A stretch of 58,469 bases of DNA from Limibacillus sp. (GCA_037379885.1 JARRJC010000007.1:1-58469); one strand, 5' to 3'; positions 16,315 to 25,454 are shown, counted from the first letter of the stretch. The notes: a model not told the origin generated them from the letters alone. Program-made: numbers and translations.

Positions 16315-16941
16315 TCATGAAGGCCTGTCCATCGAGAAGACCTCGCGCACCACGGCGTAATCCATGTATCCCAGCCGGGCCAGCGGCTGATAGCGGGTGA
16401 CGTCGACAAGCCCCTTTTCGTTCAGGACGCTTTCGTCGATGTGGAAGGCGACCACCTGGCCCAGCACCATGAAGTTACCCGCCTCGGGGTCGTCGCTCGG
16501 CAACTCGATGGTTTCCAGATAGCGGCATTCCATGTGAATGGGCGAGGCCTTGACCCGGGGCGGCGCCACAAGCCTGGAGGGCACCATCTCGAGGTCGGCC
16601 AGGGCCGCCTCGTCGACAGCGCGGGCGACCGGGGCGGAGGTCTTGTTCATCGCCTCGCGCAGGTCCCAGGTCGCGAGATTGCAGACGAATTCCCCTGTCG
16701 TCTCCGCATTGTGCTGGCTGTCCTTCAGACCGCTGGCCCGTGACCGCCCGTTGGGTGCGAAGAAGACGATGGGCGGGCTGTCGGCCAGCGCGTTGAAAAA
16801 GCTGTAGGGTGCCAGGTTCACCACGCCGTCTTCGTCCAGGGTCGTGATCCAGCCGATCGGGCGCGGCGCCACGATGGCCTTGAAGGGATTATGCGGCAGC
16901 CCTTGTTCCTTGTGCTGGCCCGGCTCGAAGAACAGCGTCAT
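16315..16941 (-). CDS. Flavin reductase-like FMN-binding protein
   Basis: Split-barrel flavoprotein of 208 residues. It begins MTLFFEPGQHKEQGLPHNPF, with VAPRPIGWITTLDEDGVVNL and APYSFFNALADSPPIVFFAP marking the FMN-binding barrel, and ECRYLETIELP in the second half. The ATG at 16941 is 8 bases after AAAAGGA; another ATG 9 bases upstream overlaps that ribosome site, so the downstream one is chosen. Such proteins reduce FMN with NAD(P)H or serve as short-chain flavoreductases for two-component monooxygenases; no monooxygenase is adjacent. Confidence 0.85.
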   Translation of the reverse strand: MTLFFEPGQHKEQGLPHNPFKAIVAPRPIGWITTLDEDGVVNLAPYSFFNALADSPPIVFFAPNGRSRASGLKDSQHNAETTGEFVCNLATWDLREAMNKTSAPVARAVDEAALADLEMVPSRLVAPPRVKASPIHMECRYLETIELPSDDPEAGNFMVLGQVVAFHIDESVLNEKGLVDVTRYQPLARLGYMDYAVVREVFSMDRPS

Positions 16942-16984
16942 CGGGTGCATCCTTTTCGGTTGGGAGAGGAATCGGAAGAAAAGA

Positions 16985-17332
16985 CTAGCGCAGTCTGCAT
17001 TGCGCGGCGGCCTGATATCCACCTTGCAGTTCGCCCGTTTCGTTGAAAAAGCCAACGGCCGAAGCGCCGCCTGTCTGCGGCCAGCGGAACACGACGAAGC
17101 CCTTCGCCAGATCAAGCCGGATCACGTAGTGCCCCTTGTCCTGAAGGGTGGCCGCGCGATCGCCAAAAATGGCGAGGCTGCCCGCGATCCTGGTTTCCGC
17201 GCCGTCCACGGTCAGGGAAAAGGGCTGACCCACTTTCAGCCAGCTGCACCCAAAGGTCCTGGCTTGAGCCCAGCCGTCCCCCGCCAGCAGCAGTCCCGCG
17301 GCGAGCGCCATCATGCCGAACATCCCTCTCAT
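16985..17332 (-). CDS. Small exported protein, unknown
   Basis: Predicted periplasmic protein of 115 residues. The start at 17332 follows AAAGGGAGGGACGAC and gives a signal peptide (MRGMFGMMALAAGLLLAG) with cleavage near WAQA. The mature domain of about 90 residues contains two Cys, one at each end (FGCSWLKVG and AAAQCRLR), which may form a disulfide. No family was recognised. It sits upstream of the flavin reductase gene, same strand, 43 bases apart, and divergent from the large helicase-like gene. Confidence 0.6.
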   Translation of the reverse strand: MRGMFGMMALAAGLLLAGDGWAQARTFGCSWLKVGQPFSLTVDGAETRIAGSLAIFGDRAATLQDKGHYVIRLDLAKGFVVFRWPQTGGASAVGFFNETGELQGGYQAAAQCRLR

Positions 17333-17473
17333 GTCGTCCCTCCCTTTCTCCATTCTCTCTCCTTCGAACACTATAGGGCGCGAGGGGCCGCGGGAAACCC
17401 ACGCACGATTTAGAGAGTTTTAAGCTAATTGCGCGAAGCTTCCCCGAAACACCTTCGAGGGGAGAACGACCGA

Positions 17474-20400
17474 ATGGCGGCACAGCAGCGGGCTCGCAAC
17501 GCCAACGCGCGCGGAGACTTCGCGGCGCTTCGCGACCGGGTTTGCGCGCAGCCGGAAGCGGACAGCGTGCTTGAGATCGCGTTGGCGCCGGCTGCGCCCG
17601 GCCAACTGCTCGACCATCTCATGGACGACGGCCGCTGTGTCTTCGCAGCGGCGCCAGAGCCCACCTTGCGCGAACTGATCGACTATCACGCCACGACGGA
17701 GAACGTGGCCCCTGAAGACGTGCCGCTGGCGGAGTTGAAGCCGCCCCCAGCGGATGTCTGGGCGCGCTACTGCGCGGGACGCGAGAAGGCCGAGGGGGCG
17801 CAGGACAGCGGCTGGACCAAGAAGGGCGACTGCCTGGTGCTCCAGAGCCTGGTCTTTCCCCAGACATTCCGGCAGGAGATGCGGGTTCTGGCCGCGATCA
17901 GCGAAGATTCCGCTTTGGCCGCCGGGCGCGGGCTCTACCTCGCTTTCGGCGCCTTGAGCGCCGTCGGGGAGGCGGCGGCCGAGCCTTTCCTTCTGCTGCC
18001 CGTTGCCCTGGAGCGCCCGAAGGCGAACGAGACGCGGCTTCACTGGCGTGAAACCCCACCCTTCGTCAATCCAAACGTGATCGACCTCTTGGGCGAAGCC
18101 GACGCCGCGAAGCTCCCGGCCCTGGGCGACCGTCCGGAGATCGAAGCATTTCTCCAGGCCGCCGACGAGGTGGTCGCCCGCAACCCGGACCTGAAGTTGG
18201 AGAAGGGGCTGTCGCTCCGCTGCATGGCGCTGGCGGATGCCTGGTCCTTGCGCGACCTGCGCCGCGCCGCCTGGGAAATGTCCGACGATCTTGGCGGATC
18301 AGCCGCTCTTCGCCTGCTTTCCGGTGACGACAAGGAGGCAGGCGGCGAACTCCCGCCTGCCGGGGCGGATGTCTTGGACGAGACGCTTGAGACCCCGCTG
18401 CCCTTTGACGCAGGGCAGGGCACCTTGATCGCAGCGGCGATGGCCGGCAGGCCGGTCCTGGCGCTCGGCTCGCCCGAAACCGGTAAGACCCACGCCGCCG
18501 CCGCGCTGGCCGCTGCTTTCCTGGGAGACGGGAAGACGGTGCTCTATCTCTCCGGGCAGTCCCGGTCCCGCCAGCTCTTCGCAGAGCGCCTGCGCGAGGC
18601 CGCCCTTGGCGGTCACCTTCTGGCGCTCGAACCCGACGGGCTGACCGTTGCCTCTCTGTCGGCTGCCTTGACGGGCCCTGACAAGGCTCCCGAGGGTGAA
18701 GACGCAGAGTCGGCTCTGCTGGCGGCGCGTGAGGCTCTGGAGCCCTTGCGAAAGGAACTTCAGAGCCTGCAGGCCGCGAACGAAAGCCCGCTGGGCGCCC
18801 TCGCGCTCAAGGTCAACAACATCCTCTTCGAGCTGGGCCGTCTGAAACTCGAGCATCCGCGCCTTCAAAGGGTGCTGCCCGAGGCCCCCGGCTTCGACCC
18901 GCTGGCCATTGACGACAAGAAGCGCCGGGCCGCCAAGGAGCGGCTGCTGGCAACGGAGGCGGCGGTCGCGAAGGTTTCCGCCGGGCGCCCGCTGGCACAG
19001 CATCCCTGGGCGGGAGTGACGGAACTGAGCCTGGCCGATGAGGAGCCGCGCAAGGCTTTCCTGGAGAAGACGGAGACCTTGCGAGACGCTCTCAAAGCCC
19101 TCTCCAAGGCCCTGAACCGCGACGTCGCGGCTCTCGACAAGTCGATCCCATTGAATGACGAGCTGCTCGCCGATCTGCGCAGCCTTGCGCACGACCGCGA
19201 AGCGCTGGAAGCGGAGCGTGAGCGGATCCTCGCTGCGGCGGGACTGGCCGGGCGCGTGCTGGACGGTTTGCGCATCAAAGCCAGTAACGAGCCTGCCGCG
19301 ATCCTGGCGGTGGAGAAAATGGTGGCCTTCGCCAAGGAGCCTCCAGAGGTTCTGGATCAGGTTCCGCGCTCTCTTCTGACCGAGTATGACCTTGACGACC
19401 GTCTGGAGGCGATCGAGCCGGACCTGATGCGGCTGGTCGAAGCGGCGGAGCTTCTGTCCAGCAGTTTCGATCTGGAGAAACTAAGGGCGCTGGGCCAGGA
19501 GCGGTTGCGCGAGATGGCCCAGGTCTTGCGCAAACGCGGGCTCTTCAAGTCGAGTGATTCACAATGGCGCGCGGCGCGCAGCGACCTCAAGAAGGTGCGC
19601 CGCCTGAAGGGCCGGGCGGCCGATGCGCTGATGCCGGACCTTCTGGAGGCGGCCGCGCAGTTCTTCGATGACGAGGCGGCCTTCTTCGAGGAGTCGGAGG
19701 CCGGGCATCTGCTGGGTGAGGACTTGGAGAGCGCGGCCTTCTGGCATGCTGCCTTCAAGGAGGGACGGGATTGGGTCACGCGGGTCGAGGAGGCCTTCGA
19801 CAGCGGCTTTGCCCGTCAGGTGCAGATCGGTCCGGCGCTGATCGCCCTCGAGTTGCCGGAACTGGCGAAGATCGCCGAGACCGAGCAGGACGAAGCCTTC
19901 GCCGATCTCCGCTGGACGGCCGGGCAGCTGGCCGCCGCCGATCGGGACTGGGGCTTTGCCAAGGCCTCGGCTTGGAGCGGGTATCTCGGAAGCAGGATTT
20001 CGGCGGAGAACGCGAGGCACTTCAGCCGGGTGAAGTGTAAGGAGCCGGTCGACCTCTTGGCCCTGGCCAGCGGGCTCGCCACCGAGCTCGCCAACTACGA
20101 CGCTGCCTGGGACAGCTTTATCAAGGCCGCGAACCTGCGGCAGTCCTTCTGGCTGCCCGGCGATGAAAAGACCGTCGCCAAACGCCTTCAGCGCGTGGAG
20201 CACGCCCTGTCCGATCCCGAGAGTCTGACGGAGTGGGTGGCTCTGATGACGCTGCTCAACAAGGACCGGGAACCGGGCGTGGTTGAGATCATGAAGGCGG
20301 TGGTCGCCGGAGCCGTGCCGAAGGCCGGTGCTTGCGACCTCTATGACCTGCTGCTCTTCCAGGGGCTCGCCAAGGCGGCGGAGGAGCAGTTCCCCCAGAT

Positions 20401-21811
20401 CGGGAAGTATGACGCTGAGGCGCGCGAAGCCCTTCTAGCCGACTATCTGGCCGCCGAGGCGGCGCTGCGTGAGGCGCTTGCGAAGGTGACCGCGCAGGCT
20501 TGGACGAAGAAGCGCTCAAGTTCCCCGAACGTCCCGGAGGCGCCTTCCGAGGGTTCGCTGGAGGCTTTCTTCGCCAAGCTGCTGGAGGGTGAGGCTAGCG
20601 CCGCTTGGCCCTGCATGGCGATGACCCCGGATATGGCGGCCCGTTTGCTGCCGGCCAAGGCGCAGCTGTTCGATCTGGTGATCCTGGACGACGCCGATTG
20701 CGTGGGAGAGCGCGCGATGCTGCCGGGACTCTTGCGCGCGAAACAACTCGCCGCCTTTGCCGATCCCCTGCCGCAGGGCGACCCCTATTGGCCGGGCGTG
20801 ACGGCTCTGCTGCGCGAGGCTCTGCCGAGGGTGGAGTTCTCCCGCCATTACGGCGCCCTGCCGGACGCGCTGGCCTTGCCGATCGCCAAGCTTGCCCCCT
20901 TCGATGCGATTGACCTCTCGATCCAGCGCCGGGACCCCGAGAGCGCTCCGGCGCTGTTGCTGCGCAACGAGTGGTGCGAGGGCGCCCGCAACCTGGATCC
21001 GCAGCGCGAGGCGAAGGCCGTCGCCGCCGCCGTCGTTGCCTACATGAAGCTCGGTCTACCGGAGAGCCTGGCCGTGGTCACGCTGGACGAGGCGCAGGCA
21101 CAGCGCATCGAACAGCACCTGGATCTGGCTTTTGAGGAGCAGCCCGATCTGGCCGCGCACCTCGCTGGTCCGAAAGAGGGTGGGGAGCCGCTGGTCATCG
21201 CGCCGCTGTCCGAGCTTCCCGCCCTGACCCGGGATGTGATCATCCTGTCGCCCGCCATCGACAAGACGGGTTTGGCCGCTTCGACCTTGGAGCGCCTGCC
21301 GGGCCTGCTGCTGAGGCACCGGGGACGGCTGGAGATCTTCTGCGGCCTGGAGCCCAAAGCCGTGGCGGCCGCTGGGGGCAAGGAGCCTCTCGGCGAACTC
21401 CTGGCCTTGCTGGTGGCGCGCGGCGCCTCGCTTTCCGGTGGCGATCAGGCCCTGCCGAAGCGCGAGCTCGGCCGCCTGGAGCGTTCGATCGACAGGGCTC
21501 TCTCCCTGAAGGGCCTTCAGGTGCGCCCGGACCTCGTCGATCCGAGGGGCTTCTTCCTGATCGAAGAGGGAAAGGCGCCTTTCACGCCTCTGCTGCGCCT
21601 GCGTCTGGATAGGGGCGAGGGGCAGAAGCGCGCAAGTCTTCGCGACCGGGAGCTGCCGGTGCAGGCGCGAGAGCGAGCGATTGGCTGGACCTCGGGTTTC
21701 CTGACGGCCGGCTGCTGGAGCCGTGACCCCCAAAAGGCCCTCGACCGCCTTGCCGAGCAGGTTCTTGAGGTCGCCCGGCAATCCCGGGTCGGCGAGAAGC
21801 GCCAGGCTTGA
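17474..21811 (+). CDS. Large DUF4011-type SF1 helicase/nuclease-like protein with eroded catalytic motifs
   Basis: Protein of 1445 residues; ATG 17474 follows GAGGGGAGAACGACC. The N-terminal part resembles DUF4011: ARYLA-like RGLYLAFGALSAVGE then FLLLPVALERPKANETRLHW and VNPNVIDLL. A P-loop LGSPETGKTH (residues 331-340) is followed by a long, mainly helical insertion of about 700 residues. The Walker B region reads FDLVILDDADCVGER (1066-1080), with Asp where SF1 enzymes have the catalytic Glu. The next motif, normally GDPKQLPP, is ADPLPQGDP, and the usual TRA(R)-type motif VI near 1280 is LERLPGLLLRHRGRLEIF. The last 100 residues resemble the Vsr/MTES_1575-like nuclease of such helicases (AIGWTSGFLTAGCWSRDPQK), but the ExD/ExK position is LRLRLD. 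I infer a folded but probably inactive relative. It lies 160 bases before ftsZ, same strand. Confidence 0.7.
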   Translation: MAAQQRARNANARGDFAALRDRVCAQPEADSVLEIALAPAAPGQLLDHLMDDGRCVFAAAPEPTLRELIDYHATTENVAPEDVPLAELKPPPADVWARYCAGREKAEGAQDSGWTKKGDCLVLQSLVFPQTFRQEMRVLAAISEDSALAAGRGLYLAFGALSAVGEAAAEPFLLLPVALERPKANETRLHWRETPPFVNPNVIDLLGEADAAKLPALGDRPEIEAFLQAADEVVARNPDLKLEKGLSLRCMALADAWSLRDLRRAAWEMSDDLGGSAALRLLSGDDKEAGGELPPAGADVLDETLETPLPFDAGQGTLIAAAMAGRPVLALGSPETGKTHAAAALAAAFLGDGKTVLYLSGQSRSRQLFAERLREAALGGHLLALEPDGLTVASLSAALTGPDKAPEGEDAESALLAAREALEPLRKELQSLQAANESPLGALALKVNNILFELGRLKLEHPRLQRVLPEAPGFDPLAIDDKKRRAAKERLLATEAAVAKVSAGRPLAQHPWAGVTELSLADEEPRKAFLEKTETLRDALKALSKALNRDVAALDKSIPLNDELLADLRSLAHDREALEAERERILAAAGLAGRVLDGLRIKASNEPAAILAVEKMVAFAKEPPEVLDQVPRSLLTEYDLDDRLEAIEPDLMRLVEAAELLSSSFDLEKLRALGQERLREMAQVLRKRGLFKSSDSQWRAARSDLKKVRRLKGRAADALMPDLLEAAAQFFDDEAAFFEESEAGHLLGEDLESAAFWHAAFKEGRDWVTRVEEAFDSGFARQVQIGPALIALELPELAKIAETEQDEAFADLRWTAGQLAAADRDWGFAKASAWSGYLGSRISAENARHFSRVKCKEPVDLLALASGLATELANYDAAWDSFIKAANLRQSFWLPGDEKTVAKRLQRVEHALSDPESLTEWVALMTLLNKDREPGVVEIMKAVVAGAVPKAGACDLYDLLLFQGLAKAAEEQFPQIGKYDAEAREALLADYLAAEAALREALAKVTAQAWTKKRSSSPNVPEAPSEGSLEAFFAKLLEGEASAAWPCMAMTPDMAARLLPAKAQLFDLVILDDADCVGERAMLPGLLRAKQLAAFADPLPQGDPYWPGVTALLREALPRVEFSRHYGALPDALALPIAKLAPFDAIDLSIQRRDPESAPALLLRNEWCEGARNLDPQREAKAVAAAVVAYMKLGLPESLAVVTLDEAQAQRIEQHLDLAFEEQPDLAAHLAGPKEGGEPLVIAPLSELPALTRDVIILSPAIDKTGLAASTLERLPGLLLRHRGRLEIFCGLEPKAVAAAGGKEPLGELLALLVARGASLSGGDQALPKRELGRLERSIDRALSLKGLQVRPDLVDPRGFFLIEEGKAPFTPLLRLRLDRGEGQKRASLRDRELPVQARERAIGWTSGFLTAGCWSRDPQKALDRLAEQVLEVARQSRVGEKRQA

Positions 21812-21874
21812 GGAAAGCGGCATGCGAGAGGCGCTTTTCCCAAGGGGTCGGGAAGTAGTTGAAGAGCATTTTCA

Positions 21875-21890
21875 TTAAACCGTTCTTAAC
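21875..21890 (+). promoter_or_regulatory. CtrA binding site upstream of ftsZ
   Basis: TTAA-ACCGTTC-TTAAC is an exact match to the CtrA full-site consensus TTAA-N7-TTAAC. It is 82-97 bases upstream of the ftsZ ATG, in the only gap between the helicase-like gene and ftsZ. In Caulobacter CtrA binds such sites and controls ftsZ. Confidence 0.7.
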
Positions 21891-21971
21891 CTCCCCCGTG
21901 CGAGAGTTGGGACAAGCGGAACAAGTGAGGCCCGAGAATCGGGCCCGTAAGAGGAAAAGGGGTGTCTGCAA

Positions 21972-23990
21972 ATGTCGCAGCACGATTACGAGCAAAAACC
22001 GAATATCACCGTCGTCGGTGTCGGCGGCGCGGGTGGGAACGCGGTCAACAACATGATCGAATCCAACCTTGAGGGTGTGGATTTCGTGGTCGCCAATACC
22101 GATGCCCAGGCGCTGAAACACTCGCTCTGTCAAAATCGCGTTCAGCTCGGCAGCGGGCTCGGCGCGGGTGCTGTGGCCGACGTCGGACGTCAGGCCGCCG
22201 AAGACTCCGCTGAGGACATCCGCAAATGCCTTGAAGGCGCGAACATGGCCTTCATCACCGCCGGCATGGGTGGCGGTACCGGCACCGGGGCTGCGCCGGT
22301 CGTCGCGCGCATCGCCAAGGAGATGGGCATCCTGACCATCGGCGTGGTGACCAAGCCGTTCCACTTCGAGGGCAGCCACCGCATGCGCTCCGCCGAAAAG
22401 GGCATTGAGACCCTGGAAGGCAACGTCGACACCATGATCATGATCCCGAACCAGAACCTGTTCCGGGTCTGCGATGCCAACACGACCTTCGCCGACGCCT
22501 TCAAGATGGCCGACGGCGTGCTGCACTCCGGCGTGCGCAGCGTCACCGATCTGATCGTGATGCCCGGCCTCATCAACCTCGACTTCGCCGATATCCGCTC
22601 GGTCATGCACAACATGGGTAAGGCCATGATGGGCATGGGCGAGGGCAGCGGCGAGGAGCGCGCCACCAAGGCCGCGCAGGCCGCCATCACCAACCCCTTG
22701 CTCGACGACGTGTCCATGCAGGGCGCCCAGGGTGTGCTGATCAACATCACCGGCGGCATGGACATGACCCTCTTCGAGGTCGACGAGGTCGCCAACCGCA
22801 TTCGCGAAGAGGTGGACCCCGAGGCTCAGATCATCTTCGGCTCCGCCTTCGACGAGACGATGGAAGGCTCCCTGCGCGTCTCCGTGGTCGCGACCGGGTT
22901 CGACCGCGAGGCGCACCTGCGCCGCCAGAAGGCGATGGAGGAAGAGGCCGCAAAACGCAAAGAGGCCGGCAGCAGCCGACCCTTCACCGTGGTCGCGGGC
23001 GATAAGAAGGAAGAAGAGAGCCTTGCCGCTCCTGAAACGGCGGCCGCTGAAGGCGACGCCGCTCCCGATTGGCTGAAGCCGGTTTCCGACGACGAGACCC
23101 CTGGCAACGCTCTCGCGAATCTCGACACGCCGGAGCCCGAGGCTGACGCCGAGGAGCACGACGTCCCAGAGCCGGAGAACGCGGAGCGCGAGGCTTCACA
23201 CTCTGCCGACGAAGAGCCCGGCGATAGCGAGCCCGCGGAAGAAGAAGACGCGCTCGCCGAGCCCGTGGCCGCTGAGGCCGCGCCCGCTGAGCCCGAACAG
23301 GCATCGGACGAGGACCAGGGGTCGGATGGCGTCGAGCCTGAGAGCGAGCCGGTCGTCGCCGCCGCCTCCGGCGAGATCGACAAAGACCTGGTCGAGGATG
23401 TCACCAACTGGATCACCAAGGCCTACATCGAAGACGATGCCTCGGCTCCTGACGCTTCGAGCGAGCAGGTCTCCGCAGAGGCGGCCGACGCCGGGTCCGA
23501 TGATGTCGCGGCGAGCCTTTCCAAGATCTGGAATGAGACCGGCGCTTCGAAGAAAAGCGAGACCAAGGCGGTCAACGGTCACAATGGCCACAACGGCTCC
23601 TCCAACGGTGTCGATGTCTCCAGCATCTTCCTGGACGGCTCCGCCGATGGTGGCGATCAGGCCGAAGCCGAGGCCGACGGCCACACCGGCGACGGCCACG
23701 CGGATGACCACCAGGCGGACGACGATCTGGAGAAGGATGAAGTCGCCGCCCGGTCCAGCCAGCGCGATGACGACGACCAGCATCCTGGTGGATCGGACAG
23801 CCTGAATGACAGCGACGACGTCTCGATCGAGGAGGACGAAGAAGAGGAGGCCGAGGTGCCTCAGCGCGCTTCGGGGTTCTTCAGCGGGCTGCGCCGCGGC
23901 TTCAATAAGCCGACCCGTGACGAGCAGACCGGCAAGGCCGTGCTCGAACGGCTGCGCGGCTGCCAGCGCGTGAACACCGGGGAGGCTTAA
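21972..23990 (+). CDS. ftsZ: Divergent FtsZ (orphan, long acidic C-terminal region)
   Basis: Tubulin-like GTPase of 672 residues. Residues 11-312 form the core: [15 protein letters not shown], the tubulin signature [10 protein letters not shown] (100-109) and the catalytic T7 loop NLDFAD (202-207). Just before the T3 loop it reads [10 protein letters not shown], four residues shorter than ordinary FtsZ (E. coli SGITKGLGAG). Residues 320-630 are a long Asp/Glu/Ala/Ser-rich linker, and the end ([20 protein letters not shown] and on) is basic and lacks the usual C-terminal peptide of the IPAFLRR type that binds FtsA and other partners. There is no ftsQ, ftsA or mur gene nearby. It is probably a second, non-canonical FtsZ rather than the main division protein. 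A CtrA site precedes it and a perfect terminator follows. Confidence 0.88.
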   Translation: MSQHDYEQKPNITVVGVGGAGGNAVNNMIESNLEGVDFVVANTDAQALKHSLCQNRVQLGSGLGAGAVADVGRQAAEDSAEDIRKCLEGANMAFITAGMGGGTGTGAAPVVARIAKEMGILTIGVVTKPFHFEGSHRMRSAEKGIETLEGNVDTMIMIPNQNLFRVCDANTTFADAFKMADGVLHSGVRSVTDLIVMPGLINLDFADIRSVMHNMGKAMMGMGEGSGEERATKAAQAAITNPLLDDVSMQGAQGVLINITGGMDMTLFEVDEVANRIREEVDPEAQIIFGSAFDETMEGSLRVSVVATGFDREAHLRRQKAMEEEAAKRKEAGSSRPFTVVAGDKKEEESLAAPETAAAEGDAAPDWLKPVSDDETPGNALANLDTPEPEADAEEHDVPEPENAEREASHSADEEPGDSEPAEEEDALAEPVAAEAAPAEPEQASDEDQGSDGVEPESEPVVAAASGEIDKDLVEDVTNWITKAYIEDDASAPDASSEQVSAEAADAGSDDVAASLSKIWNETGASKKSETKAVNGHNGHNGSSNGVDVSSIFLDGSADGGDQAEAEADGHTGDGHADDHQADDDLEKDEVAARSSQRDDDDQHPGGSDSLNDSDDVSIEEDEEEEAEVPQRASGFFSGLRRGFNKPTRDEQTGKAVLERLRGCQRVNTGEA

Positions 23991-24022
23991 GTCCGCCCCG
24001 CCGACCGCTCCTGATGATAGGG

Positions 24023-24049
24023 AAAAGGCCCCGGAAACCGGGGCCTTTT
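24023..24049 (+). terminator. Rho-independent terminator of ftsZ
   Basis: AAAAGGCCCCGG (24023-24034) and CCGGGGCCTTTT (24038-24049) are a perfect 12-bp stem closing an AAA triloop, followed by TCTTGTT. It lies 33 bases after the ftsZ stop and could also serve the convergent receiver gene. Confidence 0.92.
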
Positions 24050-24087
24050 TCTTGTTCCTGTCCTGGGAGAAAGCGTTGGAGCCTCAC

Positions 24088-24801
24088 CTAGCGCGGCTTC
24101 AGCGCGCTGCGCACCTCGTCGATGAAGACATCGAGACTGAAGGGCTTGGCGAGGAACTTGACGCGGCCATCCTTCATCAGGTCGCCAGCCGCCTTTTCGT
24201 CGAAATACCCGGACATCAGGATGATGCGCATGTGAGGGCGGAGGAGGCGGATCCGGTGCGCCAGGCTCGCGCCGTCGAGGGACGGCATGGAGATGTCGGA
24301 GACCAGTAGGTCGAAGCTGCCTGGCGCCTTGGAGAAGGCCTGCCAAGCCTCTTCGCCGCTCTCGGTGCTGACGACATAGTATCCGGCCTGCTCGAGAGTG
24401 AGGCGCACGGAGTTGCGCATCATCGGATCGTCGTCCGCCAGCAGCACCCGTTTTCCGGACTCAGCCTTCTTGATTCCTTCCGCGGCTCCGCCTTCGGGTT
24501 CGACGGCGGCGGGTTTGGGCATGAGGCGGCGCAGGATATGGGCCGAAGCTTCCGCTTCGCGCCTCAAGCTGTCGCGCGAAGGGGCATCGCCCCCTGAGGG
24601 CTTCTGGTCCTGTTTTTGTGGAGATGGAGAGGCGCCTGAGGGAGCTGATTTGCCTGAAGCTGGCACAGCTCTATCCGATCCGACGGCATGCAAAAAGCGG
24701 CCGGTAGTGCTTTTCTCGTCGGTTGAGCGGACTTGCCCCGGACGCTTCTTGCCGGGTTCTTCCTCGTCGCTCATGCCGGGAACCGCACCTTGAAACGGCA
24801 C
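24088..24801 (-). CDS. Single-receiver response regulator with disordered N-terminal region
   Basis: Protein of 237 residues. The first 115 are Pro/Ser/Lys/Glu-rich and probably unfolded. The last 120 form a receiver domain: RVLLADDDPMMRN with the acidic triad, LLVSDISMPSLDG with the phosphoryl Asp, IILMSGYFDEKAA with the Ser switch, and KFLAKPFSLDVF with the Lys. There is no output domain, so it acts by protein contact. The last part resembles receivers attached to the alphaproteobacterial kinase CckA. A GTG start at 24801 is favoured by GGAGGGGG 8 bases upstream; the ATG at 24774 is the alternative. A CtrA full site sits 46 bases upstream, suggesting a cell-cycle link. Confidence 0.82.
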   Translation of the reverse strand: MPFQGAVPGMSDEEEPGKKRPGQVRSTDEKSTTGRFLHAVGSDRAVPASGKSAPSGASPSPQKQDQKPSGGDAPSRDSLRREAEASAHILRRLMPKPAAVEPEGGAAEGIKKAESGKRVLLADDDPMMRNSVRLTLEQAGYYVVSTESGEEAWQAFSKAPGSFDLLVSDISMPSLDGASLAHRIRLLRPHMRIILMSGYFDEKAAGDLMKDGRVKFLAKPFSLDVFIDEVRSALKPR

Positions 24802-24846
24802 ATTTACCCCCTCCGTAGACCCATCGACAGGATCGGCTAGCAGGGA

Positions 24847-24862
24847 TTAACAAAGTCTTAAC
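24847..24862 (-). promoter_or_regulatory. CtrA binding site upstream of the receiver gene
   Basis: TTAA-CAAAGTC-TTAAC matches TTAA-N7-TTAAC exactly. It lies in the 200-base gap upstream of the receiver protein's start at 24801 and downstream of the CBS gene. Confidence 0.65.
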
Positions 24863-25004
24863 GGATAACAATGATACGCCTGTTCAGCGTGAATAACTAT
24901 GACCTAACAACGAACAGGCAGGGCGAATATTTGACGGTCGCCCCTTTGGCGGTTCCATCCCGAAATATTCTCAAAAGAAGGAAGCAGGAGAGTCTTGGGC
25001 GCCC

Positions 25005-25454
25005 TCAGCCGACGCCGTATCCGGTGTCGAAGATCAACTGGTCGCGCTGCCGTACGTCTTCTTCCAGCTCCGACAGCACCGCGCCGTAGAGATCCCGAAT
25101 CGATACGATCCCCACGATCTCGCCCTCCGCAGTCACAACCGGCAGATGGCGGAAACCCTTCTCGGTCATGATCTGAAGGGCGGCGAGGGCCGGCGCGTCC
25201 GGCTGGACGCACATGGGGTCAGCGGTCATGACATCGCGCAGCGGCGTATTGACCAGGTCCTTCTTGGCCTTCACCAGCCGGTGCAGCACGTCGCGCTCGG
25301 TGAAGATGCCGGCGAGGCGGCCTTCCTCGGCAATCAGTACCGCGCCGATCTTACGGTCCGTCATCAGGTCGATGGCGCTGCTAACTCTGTCGTCAGGCTT
25401 CAGGAAGCTGATATCTTGGTCGCTGACGATGTCCGGCACGATGCGTCTTTGCAT
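25005..25454 (-). CDS. CBS-pair domain protein
   Basis: Protein of 149 residues made of two CBS motifs. The first covers ISFLKPDDRVSSAIDLMTDR through VLIAEEGRLAGIFTERDVLH, and the second VMTADPMCVQPDAPALAALQ through HLPVVTAEGEIVGIVSIRDL. Nucleotide-binding Asp residues of CBS modules are kept in each GIFTERD/GIVSIRD turn. It probably senses adenine nucleotides and acts by binding partners; no catalytic domain is present. The ATG at 25454 follows GGGAGTCGCAACC. Gene stands alone between the receiver and rhomboid genes, all on the minus strand. Confidence 0.88.
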   Translation of the reverse strand: MQRRIVPDIVSDQDISFLKPDDRVSSAIDLMTDRKIGAVLIAEEGRLAGIFTERDVLHRLVKAKKDLVNTPLRDVMTADPMCVQPDAPALAALQIMTEKGFRHLPVVTAEGEIVGIVSIRDLYGAVLSELEEDVRQRDQLIFDTGYGVG

